Positions 26,132-36,905 of a DNA stretch of 64,000 bases are shown here, in pieces. Location: positions 434,001 through 498,000 of the forward strand of contig NZ_JBHSEZ010000028.1 in NCBI RefSeq assembly GCF_042653765.1. The letters are read 5' to 3'. Position numbers and translations under genes: made by a program. Position 1 is the stretch's first letter; each line of letters begins with the position of its first letter. Origin of the DNA: Castellaniella denitrificans. GTDB taxonomy: Bacteria > Pseudomonadota > Gammaproteobacteria > Burkholderiales > Burkholderiaceae_B. The notes under the pieces were generated by a model. It ran no database searches and was not told the origin of the DNA. It saw only the letters and a program-made list of their open reading frames with translations.

Positions 26132-27439
26132 ATGGCCTTTAATCGACTGTCCGCCGGCCGGGCCCTGCGACCGCTGGCGCTGGTGTCGCTGCTGACCCTG
26201 GCCGCCTGCTCGGGCGAGCCTCAGCAGGGGATGGAAGGCATGAAAGTCCCGGTCAGCGTGATCCAGGTCCAGCCCCAGGCCGCGGTCGTCAACACGGAAC
26301 TTCCGGGCCGCGTGCAGGCGATTGAGGACGCCGAGATTCGCGCCCGGGTCAACGGCATCGTCCAGTCCATCGACTTCGAGCAGGGCAGCACGGTCAAGGC
26401 CGGCCAGCTGCTGTTCACCATCGATCCCGCCCCATACCGGGCGGCTCGCGACCAGGCCGCCGCGCAGCTGAAGAACGCCCAGGCCTCGGCGCACACCGCG
26501 CGCCTGCTGGCGCAGCGTTACACCGCGCTCATCAAGCAGCACGCGGTCAGCCAGCAGGACTACGACAACGCCGTCGCCCAGGCGCGCCAGGCGGACGCCG
26601 CGGTCGCCGCCGCCCAGGCCGCCCTGGAAGCGGCGCAGATCGATCTGGACTACACCCGGGTCACCTCGCCCATCGACGGCCGCATCGGCAAGGCCCAGGT
26701 CACCGTGGGCGCGCTGGTCAGCGCCACGTCCGCCACCTCGCTGGCGACCGTGCACCGCCTGGACCAGGTCTACGTGGACATCACCCAGCCGGTGGCGCAG
26801 ATCGCCACCCTGCGCCGCCAGATGGCCGACGGCATCGTCAAGCCGGACGCCAACGGCGACGCGCGGGCCGAAGTCCTGCTGGACGGCGGCACCGCCTACC
26901 GCCATCCCGGCAAGCTGCTGTTCTCGGGCGTGGCCGTGGATCCCGGCACGGGGCAGGTGAACCTGCGGGCGCTGTTCCCCAATCCGGAACAGATCCTGCT
27001 GCCCGGCCTGTACGTGCGCGTGCGCCTGATCCAGGGCGTGGACCAGCAGGCCCTGGTGGTGCCCGAGCAGGCCATCCAGCGCACCGCCGACGGCAACAGC
27101 ACGGTCGTCCTGATCAAGGACGGCAAGGCCACCTTCACGCCGGTCCAGGTCGGCCCGCACACCGACAATGGCTACATCATCTACCAGGGCATCCAGGCGG
27201 GCGATCAACTGATGGTCGAGGGCTTCCAGAAGGTCCGTCCCGGCGCGCCCGTCCAGCCCATGCCCTGGAAGGGCCAGGGCCAGGCCCAGGGCGGTCCGGC
27301 GGGGCAGGGCGCCGCGCAGCCGCCCGCCGCGGGCGGCCAGCCCGGCGCTGAAAAGCCCGCCGGCGACAAACCCGCCGGTGACAAATCCGCTGGCGACAAG
27401 CCCGCCGACGGCCAGGCCGCGCCAGGCAAGGCCCACTGA
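26132..27439 (+). CDS. RND efflux periplasmic adaptor (MexA/AcrA-like)
   Basis: 435 residues. Lipoprotein signal with LAAC (C26), biotinyl-lipoyl-like halves and a coiled-coil hairpin (about 95-165), then the beta-barrel region, as in AcrA/MexA. It links the inner-membrane pump to the outer-membrane channel. The C-terminus carries an unusual Pro/Gly/Ala/Lys-rich tail with tandem PAGDK units that is not part of the adaptor fold. A weak -10-like TATACT (26025-26030) lies upstream. The pump gene follows 47 bases later. Confidence 0.95.
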   Translation: MAFNRLSAGRALRPLALVSLLTLAACSGEPQQGMEGMKVPVSVIQVQPQAAVVNTELPGRVQAIEDAEIRARVNGIVQSIDFEQGSTVKAGQLLFTIDPAPYRAARDQAAAQLKNAQASAHTARLLAQRYTALIKQHAVSQQDYDNAVAQARQADAAVAAAQAALEAAQIDLDYTRVTSPIDGRIGKAQVTVGALVSATSATSLATVHRLDQVYVDITQPVAQIATLRRQMADGIVKPDANGDARAEVLLDGGTAYRHPGKLLFSGVAVDPGTGQVNLRALFPNPEQILLPGLYVRVRLIQGVDQQALVVPEQAIQRTADGNSTVVLIKDGKATFTPVQVGPHTDNGYIIYQGIQAGDQLMVEGFQKVRPGAPVQPMPWKGQGQAQGGPAGQGAAQPPAAGGQPGAEKPAGDKPAGDKSAGDKPADGQAAPGKAH

Positions 27440-27486
27440 TCCGGCCACGGCCGCCCGATACTCCTCCGGATTCCACGCGAGCTCTC

Positions 27487-30400
27487 ATGCCACAGTTTTT
27501 CATCGAACGACCGATCTTCGCCTGGGTGGTGGCGCTGGCCATCGCCCTGGCCGGCATCCTGGCCATCCCCAACATGGCCGTGTCGCAGTATCCCGACGTC
27601 GCGCCGCCCACGGTAAACATCCGCGCCACCTATCCGGGCGCCTCGGCCTCCGAGGTCGCCACCACCGTGGCCAGCATCATCGAGAACGAGCTGAACGGGG
27701 CCAAGGGCCTGCTCTACTACGAATCGGTCAGCGATTCCAACGGGCAGGCCGAGATCACCGTCACCTTCGCGCCGGGCACGGATCCCGACCTGGCCCAGGT
27801 GGACGTGCAGAACCGCCTGTCCAACGCCACGGCCAAGCTGCCCGCCGCCGTGACGCAGCAGGGCCTGAAGGTCAGCCAGTCGAACTCCGGCTTCCTGATG
27901 GTGGTCACGGTGTCGTCCAAGGACGGCTCCATGGACCAGACCGCCCTGGCCGACTACATCACGCGCAACATCCAGAATCCGATGTCGCGGATCAAGGGCG
28001 TGGGCAATTTCCAGCTTTTCGCCGCGCCGCGCGCCATGCGCGTCTGGGTCGATCCGCAGAAGCTGGTCGGCTACGGGCTGAGCATGTCCCAGGTCAACAG
28101 CGCCCTGGCGGCGCAGAACCTGGTGATCTCCGGCGGCCTCCTGGGCTCGCCCCCGAACCCGGGCTCGCAGCGCACGGTGGCGCCGCTGACAGTCAACGGC
28201 CAGCTCACCACGCCGGAAGAGTTCGGCGACATCGTGCTGCGGGCCAATCCGGACGGCTCCTCGGTGCGCATCCGTGACGTCGCCCGGGTCGAGCTCGGTT
28301 CGGACAACTACCAGTTCGGCGCCCGCCTGAACGGCAAGCCCACGGCCGCCTTCGCCCTGTCGCTGACGCCCACGGCCAACGCCCTGGAAACGGCCAAGCT
28401 GGCCAAGGCCAAGATGGCCGAACTGGCCCGGTTCTTCCCCGACAACATCACCTACGAGATCCCCTACGACACTTCGCCTTATGTGGACCTGTCCATCGAG
28501 CAGGTGGTCCACACCCTGTTCGAGGCCATGGTGCTGGTGTTCGTGGTGATGTTCGTGTTCCTGCAGAACGTGCGCTACACGCTGATCCCCGCGCTGGTGG
28601 TGCCGGTGGCGATGATGGGGGCCTTCACCGTGATGCTGGCCCTGGGATTCTCCATCAACGTGCTGACCATGTTCGCCATGGTGCTGGCCATCGGGATCCT
28701 GGTGGACGACGCCATCGTGGTGGTGGAAAACGTCGAGCGCATCATGGCCGAGGAAGGCCTGTCGCCCAAGGAAGCCACGAAAAAGGCCATGCCGCAGATC
28801 AGCGGCGCCATCGTCGGGATCACGCTGGTGCTGACCACGGTGTTCCTGCCGCTGGCCTTCATGACCGGCTCCGTGGGGGTGATCTACCGCCAGTTCTCCG
28901 TGGCCATGGCGGTGTCCATCCTGTTCTCGGCGCTGCTGGCGCTCAGCTTCACCCCGGCGCTGTGCGCCACCCTGCTCAAGCCCATCCCCAAGGGCCATCA
29001 CGAATCCAAGCGCGGTTTCTTCGGCTGGTTCAACCGCGGTTTCGCGCGCACCACGCAGGGCTATACCCGCTGGGTCTCGCGCAGCCTGAAGCGCACGCTG
29101 CGCATGATGGTGGTGTTCGCCGTGCTGGTGGGCGTGATGGGCTGGATGTACCTGCGCCTGCCCACGTCGTTCCTGCCCGAAGAGGACCAGGGCTACGTGA
29201 TCGCCAACATCGAACTGCCCTCGGGCGCCTCGTCCAGCCGCACGGTGGAAATCATCGAGCAGGTGGAAAAATACTTCATGGCCCTGCCGCAGGTGGCCAA
29301 CATCATCGCCGTCCAGGGCTTCAGCTTCAACGGCAACGGCCTGAACGCCGCCATCGCCTTCGTCCCCCTGAAGGACTTTTCCGAACGCAAGGGGCCGGGC
29401 GACTCGGCGCAGGCGATTTCCGGCACCGCCATGGGCAAGCTGCTGTTCGGCCTGCCGGACTCCATGGTGATCTCCATCACGCCGCCCGCCATTTCCTCGC
29501 TGGGCAACGCCTCGGGCTTCGACCTGCGGCTGGAGGACCGCAGCGGCGTGGGCAGCGAAGCCCTGCAGGCCGCCACCCAGCAACTGCTGCAGCTGGCCTC
29601 GCAGAGCCCCATCCTGACCGGCACGCGCATCACCGGCCTGGGACCGGGGCCGCAACTGAAGGTGGAAATCGACCGCGCCAAGGCCGCCGCCCTGGGCGTG
29701 GACTTCTCCGAGGCCGCCAACCTGATCTCCACGGCGATCGGTTCGTCCTACGTCGGCAAGTTCACCAATCAGGGCTGGGTGCAGAACATCTGGGTCCAGG
29801 CGGAGCAGAGCGCCCGCATGAATCCGGACGACATCCTGCGGCTCAACGCCCGCAACGCCGACGGCGAGATGGTGCCGCTGTCCTCGTTCGTGTCCCTGGA
29901 ATGGACCCAGGGCCCGGTCCAGGTCGTGCGCTACAACGGTTATGAATCCATCCGGATCGGCGGTTCGGCGGCGCCGGGCTATTCCACTGGCCAGGCGATG
30001 GCCGAAATGGAGCGTCTGATCACCCAGCTGCCGTCCGGGCTGGGCTATGAGTGGACCGGGCTGTCCTACCAGGAAATCCAGGCGGGCAGCCAGTCCGCGA
30101 TCCTGATGGGGCTGTCGATCCTGGTGGTCTTCATGGTGCTGGCCGCCCTGTACGAAAGCTGGGCCATCCCGCTGTCGGTGATGCTGGCCGTGCCGCTGGG
30201 CATGCTGGGCGCCGTGCTGCTCAGCAGCCTGATGGGCAAGGACAACGACGTGTACTTCATGGTCGGGATGGTGACCGTGATCGGCCTGGCGGCGAAGAAC
30301 GCCATCCTGATCGTCGAGTTCGCCAAGGACCTGTACGCCAGCGGCGCGGGCCTGGCCGAGTCGGCCATCGAGGCCGCGCGGCTGCGCTTCCGTCCGATCC

Positions 30401-30654
30401 TGATGACCTCCTTCGCCTTCATCCTGGGGGTGGTGCCCCTGGTGATGGCGACCGGGGCGGGCGCCGCCAGCCAGAATGCCGTGGGCCTGGGCGTGCTGGG
30501 CGGCATGCTGGCGGCCACGCCGCTGGCCGTGCTCTTCGTGCCGACTTTCTTCGTGGTGATTCTGAAATTGTTCAAGACCAAACCGAAACTGCTGGGCCAC
30601 CAGGCGCCGCACATCCCCGCCGCCGGCGAATCCGACCCGGGAGAAAAGGCATGA
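27487..30654 (+). CDS. RND multidrug efflux pump, HAE-1 family (MexB/AcrB-like)
   Basis: 1055 residues with twelve membrane helices and two large periplasmic loops, the AcrB length. The proton-relay aspartates are in GILVDDAIVVVENVERIM; the N-terminus MPQFFIERPIFAWV is that of HAE-1 pumps. It exports drugs, detergents or other hydrophobic compounds using the proton gradient. It works with the adaptor before it and the channel after it; its stop overlaps the channel start (ATGA, 30651-30654). The particular drug range cannot be told from sequence reading. Confidence 0.97.
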   Translation: MPQFFIERPIFAWVVALAIALAGILAIPNMAVSQYPDVAPPTVNIRATYPGASASEVATTVASIIENELNGAKGLLYYESVSDSNGQAEITVTFAPGTDPDLAQVDVQNRLSNATAKLPAAVTQQGLKVSQSNSGFLMVVTVSSKDGSMDQTALADYITRNIQNPMSRIKGVGNFQLFAAPRAMRVWVDPQKLVGYGLSMSQVNSALAAQNLVISGGLLGSPPNPGSQRTVAPLTVNGQLTTPEEFGDIVLRANPDGSSVRIRDVARVELGSDNYQFGARLNGKPTAAFALSLTPTANALETAKLAKAKMAELARFFPDNITYEIPYDTSPYVDLSIEQVVHTLFEAMVLVFVVMFVFLQNVRYTLIPALVVPVAMMGAFTVMLALGFSINVLTMFAMVLAIGILVDDAIVVVENVERIMAEEGLSPKEATKKAMPQISGAIVGITLVLTTVFLPLAFMTGSVGVIYRQFSVAMAVSILFSALLALSFTPALCATLLKPIPKGHHESKRGFFGWFNRGFARTTQGYTRWVSRSLKRTLRMMVVFAVLVGVMGWMYLRLPTSFLPEEDQGYVIANIELPSGASSSRTVEIIEQVEKYFMALPQVANIIAVQGFSFNGNGLNAAIAFVPLKDFSERKGPGDSAQAISGTAMGKLLFGLPDSMVISITPPAISSLGNASGFDLRLEDRSGVGSEALQAATQQLLQLASQSPILTGTRITGLGPGPQLKVEIDRAKAAALGVDFSEAANLISTAIGSSYVGKFTNQGWVQNIWVQAEQSARMNPDDILRLNARNADGEMVPLSSFVSLEWTQGPVQVVRYNGYESIRIGGSAAPGYSTGQAMAEMERLITQLPSGLGYEWTGLSYQEIQAGSQSAILMGLSILVVFMVLAALYESWAIPLSVMLAVPLGMLGAVLLSSLMGKDNDVYFMVGMVTVIGLAAKNAILIVEFAKDLYASGAGLAESAIEAARLRFRPILMTSFAFILGVVPLVMATGAGAASQNAVGLGVLGGMLAATPLAVLFVPTFFVVILKLFKTKPKLLGHQAPHIPAAGESDPGEKA

Positions 30655-32084
30655 CGACCCGACGACTCTCTGCGCGTGTCCTGGCCGTCTCCACGCTCGG
30701 CCTGGCGCTGGGCGCCTGCTCGCTGGCGCCCACCTACCACCGGCCGGACGCGCCGGTGCCCGACCGCTTCCCGGTCACGGCCGCCGACGCCGGACAGGCT
30801 GCGGCGCTGCCGGCCTGGCGGGATTTCTTCCAGGATCCCCGCCTGCAGGCTCTGATCGAACTGGCGCTGAAGAACAACCGCGACCTGCGCATCGCCGTCG
30901 ACCGGGTCGAAGAGGCCCGCGCCCAGTTCGGCATCGCCCAGAGCGACCGCCTGCCGACCATCGGCGCGCAGGGCACGGGGCAGGTCACCCGCACGCCGCC
31001 CGACATGCGCAACGGCGGCGCCGATGCCCAATCCGTCAACCGCAGCTACATCGCGGGCGTGGGCATGACGGCCTTCGAGCTGGACTTCTTCGGCCGCGTG
31101 CGCAATCTCAGCGAAGCCGCCTACCAGTCCTACCTGTCCACCGACCAGGCGCGCCGCACCGTCCAGTTGGGGCTCATCGCCCAGACCGCCGAGGCCTACT
31201 TCCGCCTGCGTTCGGCCCAGGTCCTGCACGAGCTGATGGACAAGACCCTGGAAGCCCGCAAGGGCACGCTGGACCTGGTCCAGTCCCGCTTCGACGTGGG
31301 GGTCGCCTCCGACCTGGACCTGGCCCAGGCCCAGTCCCAGTACGACACCGTGCGCGCCGACCGCATCGCGGCCGAGCGCGCGATGACGCAGGCCGGCAAC
31401 GCCTTGCAGCTGCTCCTGGGCACGCCGGTGCCCGACGGCCTGCCCGAGCCCCGGCCGTTCGGCCGCGAGCAGCTGCTGCAGTCGCTGCCCGCGGGCCTGC
31501 CGTCGCAATTGCTTGAACGCCGCCCCGACATCGTCGGCGCGGAGCACGACCTGATGGCGGCCAATGCCCAGATCGGCGCCGCCCGCGCGGCCTTCTTCCC
31601 GCGCATTTCCCTGACCGGACTGCTGGGCTTCGCCAGCCCGGAACTCGACGCCCTGTTCGGCGGCAGCCACCGCTACTGGCAGTTTTCGCCCCAGATCCAG
31701 ATGCCGCTGTTCTCGGGCGGCGTCAAGGGCAATCTGGACCTGGCCAAGGCGCGCAGCAACATCGCCGTGTCGGCCTACGAGAAAGCCATCCAGACCGCGT
31801 TCCGCGAGGTCGCCGACGGCCTGGCGGGCGAAGCCACCTACAGCAACCAGCTCGACGCCCTGCGCGCCACCGAGGAATCCGCGCTCAAGGCCCTCAAGCT
31901 GGCCCAGATCCGCTACGAGACCGGCGTGGACAGCTTCCTGCAGGTTCAATCCGCGCAGGTCGCCTTGTACGGCGTGCAGCAGCAGTTCATCCAGCTGGGT
32001 ACCGACGCGCTGTTCAACCGCGTCGAACTGTACAAGGCGCTGGGCGGGGGCTGGTCGGCGGACGACCTGCCGGGGGCGTCCTGA
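30651..32084 (+). CDS. outer-membrane efflux channel lipoprotein (OprM/NodT family)
   Basis: 477 residues. Lipoprotein signal with LGAC (C23), followed by two internally related outer-membrane-factor repeats (LIELALKNNRDLRIAVDRVEEARA and the second-half LMAANAQIGAARAAFFPRISLTG). It forms the trimeric TolC-like exit duct for the RND pump. The start overlaps the pump stop by four bases and the stop overlaps the pdxJ start (TGATG), an uncommon coupling. Confidence 0.95.
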   Translation: MTTRRLSARVLAVSTLGLALGACSLAPTYHRPDAPVPDRFPVTAADAGQAAALPAWRDFFQDPRLQALIELALKNNRDLRIAVDRVEEARAQFGIAQSDRLPTIGAQGTGQVTRTPPDMRNGGADAQSVNRSYIAGVGMTAFELDFFGRVRNLSEAAYQSYLSTDQARRTVQLGLIAQTAEAYFRLRSAQVLHELMDKTLEARKGTLDLVQSRFDVGVASDLDLAQAQSQYDTVRADRIAAERAMTQAGNALQLLLGTPVPDGLPEPRPFGREQLLQSLPAGLPSQLLERRPDIVGAEHDLMAANAQIGAARAAFFPRISLTGLLGFASPELDALFGGSHRYWQFSPQIQMPLFSGGVKGNLDLAKARSNIAVSAYEKAIQTAFREVADGLAGEATYSNQLDALRATEESALKALKLAQIRYETGVDSFLQVQSAQVALYGVQQQFIQLGTDALFNRVELYKALGGGWSADDLPGAS

Positions 32085-32809
32085 TGGAACTGGGCGTCAA
32101 CATCGATCACGTCGCCACCCTGCGCCAGCAGCGCCTGACGACGTACCCCGACCCCCTGCAGGCCGCGCTGCGCGCCGAGGACGCGGGAGCCGACCTGATC
32201 ACCCTGCACCTGCGCGAGGACCGGCGCCACATCCAGGACGCCGACGTGCGCGCCATCCGGCCGGCCCTGCGCACGCGCATGAACCTGGAATGCGCCATCA
32301 CCCCGGACATGCTGGCGATCGCCTGCGACATCCGTCCCCAGGACGTCTGCCTGGTGCCGGAAAACCGGCGCGAGCTGACCACCGAGGGCGGCCTGGACGT
32401 GCTCGGCCGCTACGACGAAGTCGCGTCCGCCGTGGCGCGGCTGCACGACGCCGGCATCCGCGTGTCCCTGTTCATCGATCCCGAGGCCGACCAGATCGCC
32501 GCCGCCGCGCGCGCCGGCGCCCGGGTGATCGAGCTGCACACCGGCGCCTATGCCGACGCGCCCGAGGCCGGGTTGCGCGCCGCCCAGCTGGAACGCCTGC
32601 GCGCCGCCATCGCCGTGGGCGTGGGCGAGGGCCTGCGGGTCAATGCCGGTCACGGTCTGCATTACGACAACGTCGAGCCCGTCGCCGCCCTGCCGGGAAT
32701 CTCCGAGCTGAACATCGGCCACGCCATCGTCGCCCAGGCCGTGTTCGACGGCTGGGAGCCCGCGATCCGGCGCATGAAGGCCCTGATGATCCGGGCGTCC
32801 TGTTCATAG
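32084..32809 (+). CDS. pdxJ: pyridoxine 5'-phosphate synthase
   Basis: 241 residues. It condenses 1-deoxyxylulose 5-phosphate with 3-amino-2-oxopropyl phosphate to make pyridoxine 5'-phosphate. The N-terminal GVNIDHVATLRQQR with D8 and H9, the ECAITPDML glutamate region and the C-terminal INAGHGLHYDN-like segment (VNAGHGLHYDNV) are conserved. In many proteobacteria pdxJ follows recO and precedes acpS; here it is the last gene of an efflux operon, with its ATG sharing a base with the channel stop. Confidence 0.97.
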   Translation: MELGVNIDHVATLRQQRLTTYPDPLQAALRAEDAGADLITLHLREDRRHIQDADVRAIRPALRTRMNLECAITPDMLAIACDIRPQDVCLVPENRRELTTEGGLDVLGRYDEVASAVARLHDAGIRVSLFIDPEADQIAAAARAGARVIELHTGAYADAPEAGLRAAQLERLRAAIAVGVGEGLRVNAGHGLHYDNVEPVAALPGISELNIGHAIVAQAVFDGWEPAIRRMKALMIRASCS

Positions 32810-32836
32810 TGCCGTGAATCGCCAGGAGCCTTGCCC

Positions 32837-33415
32837 ATGTCCGCGTTCTTCGATGTCCTGCTTGGCCGCCAGTCAGTCAAGTTCGTCCAGGCGCCCGGTC
32901 CGACCGGCGAGCAGCTGGACCTGATCCTGCAAGCCGCCCTGCGCGCGCCCGACCATGGCGCCGTGAAGCCCTGGCGCTTCGTCCTGGTGCGCGGCGCCGA
33001 CGTGCCCGCCCTGGTGGACGTGGGCGTACGGGCCGGCATCGCCGCGGGCAAGCCCTTGCCGCAGCCCAAGGTGGACAATGCCCGCAAGTGGCTGTCCAGG
33101 GTGCCGCTGGTGGTCGCCCTGGGCTGCCGCCCGGATCCTTCCGGCCGCATCCCCGAGCATGAAAGCCTGCTGGCCGTGGGCGCGGCGGCCATGAACATGC
33201 TCAACGCCGCGCACGCCCTGGGTTTCGGCGCCTTCTGGAGCACCGGCATCGGCACCTACCTGGACGGCGTGGGCGAGGCCCTGGGCTTCGACCCCCTGGA
33301 CGAGCGCTTCATGGGCTACCTGGCCATCGGCACGCCCATCGACGCGCCGCATCCGGTCCAGCGTCCGGACTGGCGGGATCACGTGTCCGAATGGCACGCC
33401 CCGGCCGGGGCCTGA
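32837..33415 (+). CDS. YdjA-like nitroreductase
   Basis: 192 residues, close to E. coli YdjA length. It is an FMN-dependent oxidoreductase family that reduces nitro groups or quinones with NAD(P)H. RQSVKFVQAPGPT at the N-terminus and RAPDHGAVKPWRF match the minimal YdjA group. ATG 32837 is used, with AGGAG eight bases upstream. The physiological substrate is unknown. Its 3' end overlaps the convergent cueR gene by 37 bases. Confidence 0.88.
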   Translation: MSAFFDVLLGRQSVKFVQAPGPTGEQLDLILQAALRAPDHGAVKPWRFVLVRGADVPALVDVGVRAGIAAGKPLPQPKVDNARKWLSRVPLVVALGCRPDPSGRIPEHESLLAVGAAAMNMLNAAHALGFGAFWSTGIGTYLDGVGEALGFDPLDERFMGYLAIGTPIDAPHPVQRPDWRDHVSEWHAPAGA

Positions 33416-33850
33416 GCGCGCGCGCCGTCCTCGATGCCTTCGAGGATCGGGCAGTCAGGCCGGTCGTCGCCATGGCAGCGCCGCGCCAGCTCGCGCAGGG
33501 TCGCCGCCATGCCGCGCAGCAGGGTGGCCTTGGCCTCCAGCGATTCGATGTGCGCCAGCGCCAGGCGCTTGACTTCCGCGCTGGCGCGCCCGCGGTCGCG
33601 CCACAGGCCGGTCAGTTCCGCGATCTGCTTCAATGAGAACCCCAGGTCGCGCGCGCTGCGGATGAAGCGCAGCGCGTGCAGGTCGGCCTCGCCGTACTGC
33701 CGGTAGCCGGCGGCGCTGCGGGCCTGCGGGACGAACAGGCCCTCCTGTTCGTAGTAGCGGATCATCTTGGGGCTCAGTCCGGTGCGGGCGGCCGCTTCGC
33801 CGATCGTGAGCGGTCTTCCGGCGGGGGCGAGGGGGCGGCGTGGACGGGAT

Positions 33851-33858
<8 letters not shown>
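33379..33858 (-). CDS. cueR: CueR, copper-responsive MerR-family regulator
   Basis: 159 residues. The helix-turn-helix begins LTIGEAAARTGLSPKMIRYYE after a 16-residue extension. Cu(I) ligands C128 and C136 (CHGDDRPDCPIL) have the CueR spacing of eight, and S93 stands where CueR has S77, the residue that selects monovalent ions. It should activate copA and copZ when Cu(I), Ag(I) or Au(I) rises. It lies downstream of copA with an eight-base overlap, so it is probably copper-induced itself. Two CueR promoters are recognisable nearby. Confidence 0.93.
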
Positions 33859-36121
<2,263 letters not shown>

Positions 36122-36151
36122 GGGCGGACTCCGGTTCATCACGATGATTGT

Positions 36152-36182
36152 AGGATGGGGCTTGCCCGTGTGGTAAGGTCAA
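36152..36182 (-). promoter_or_regulatory. CueR-type promoter of copA
   Basis: Minus strand: -35 TTGACC (36177-36182), 19-bp spacer, -10 CATCCT (36152-36157). The spacer opens TTACC and has AAG after the centre, aligning with the E. coli copA CueR site base for base in the half-sites. Nineteen bases is the CueR/MerR hallmark. Confidence 0.75.
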
Positions 36183-36239
36183 GGGGTATTGCAGAACCGG
36201 CCGGTCCGGATGCCGGACCGCGAACCTCACGGGAAAGAA

Positions 36240-36632
36240 ATGACGATACGCATCGACAGACTCGACCACCTCGTCCTGACAGTCAGGGACGTCGCCGCCA
36301 CGTGCGATTTCTATTCGCGCGTCCTGGGCATGGAGGTCGTGACCTTCGGCGAGGGCCGCAAGGCCCTGGCCTTCGGGCGCCAGAAGATCAACCTGCATCA
36401 GCAGGGCCGGGAAATCGAGCCCAAGGCGGCCGTGGCGCTGCCCGGCACCGCCGACCTGTGCCTGATCACGTCCGCGGCGCCGCAGGCGGTGCTGGATCAT
36501 CTCCGGGCCTGCGGCGTGCCGGTGCTCGACGGCCCGGTGCCGCGCACGGGCGCGACGGGTAAGATCACCTCGGTGTATTTCAGGGATCCGGATGAAAACC
36601 TGATCGAAGTGTCGCGTTACGACGAAGCTTGA
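36240..36632 (+). CDS. VOC-superfamily (glyoxalase-fold) metalloprotein
   Basis: 130 residues, one vicinal-oxygen-chelate module pair (LDHLVLTVRD, FYSRVLGMEVV, FRDPDENLIEVSRY). H10, H53 and E123 fall where VOC enzymes bind a divalent metal, so a metal-dependent enzyme is likely; it resembles the small YaeR-like group. No exact reaction can be assigned. It lies between copA (divergent) and copZ, and the -35 of the copZ CueR promoter overlaps its stop codon. It is not downstream of a recognisable CueR promoter itself. Confidence 0.82.
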   Translation: MTIRIDRLDHLVLTVRDVAATCDFYSRVLGMEVVTFGEGRKALAFGRQKINLHQQGREIEPKAAVALPGTADLCLITSAAPQAVLDHLRACGVPVLDGPVPRTGATGKITSVYFRDPDENLIEVSRYDEA

Positions 36633-36659
36633 GCTTCCCTCCATGTCAAGGCTTAAGAT
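36629..36659 (+). promoter_or_regulatory. CueR-type promoter of copZ
   Basis: -35 TTGAGC (36629-36634), 19-bp spacer starting TTCCC and containing CAAGG, -10 TAAGAT (36654-36659). It matches the CueR promoter pattern and overlaps the stop codon of the VOC gene. Confidence 0.75.
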
Positions 36660-36690
36660 GCCGGCAGTCCCTTTTCCAGGAGCCTTTCCC

Positions 36691-36891
36691 ATGAAGACCG
36701 AATTCATCGTTTCCGACATGACCTGCAACCACTGCGTGCAGACCATCACCCGGGCCGTGCAGGACGTGGCGCCGGGCGCCGCCGTACAGGCCGACCTGGC
36801 CGCCCATCGCGTCACGATCGAGTCGTCGGCGGACGCGGCGGCGCTCCAGGCCGCGATCGCCGAGGAAGGCTACGACGTCCAGCCCGCTTGA
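36691..36891 (+). CDS. copZ: CopZ-like copper chaperone
   Basis: 66 residues, a single heavy-metal-associated domain. The Cu(I) site is MTCNHC (C12 and C15). It should carry Cu(I) in the cytoplasm to CopA and possibly CueR. AGGAG precedes the ATG. The CueR promoter lies 30 bases upstream. A flavin disulfide reductase gene starts 14 bases after the stop, so the two are probably cotranscribed. Confidence 0.93.
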   Translation: MKTEFIVSDMTCNHCVQTITRAVQDVAPGAAVQADLAAHRVTIESSADAAALQAAIAEEGYDVQPA

Positions 36892-36905
36892 CACGGGGCG
36901 TGGCA

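Noticed and set aside
26132..27439. CRISPR-like or VNTR DNA repeat in the adaptor gene tail
   Set aside because: Units are short, imperfect and coding for PAGDK; no spacers or leader.
27205..30612. Very long antisense open frame (over 1100 codons) opposite the RND pump
   Set aside because: High GC third positions make antisense frames open. The protein is low-complexity His/Gly/Arg-rich with no domain, while the plus strand encodes a complete AcrB-family pump.
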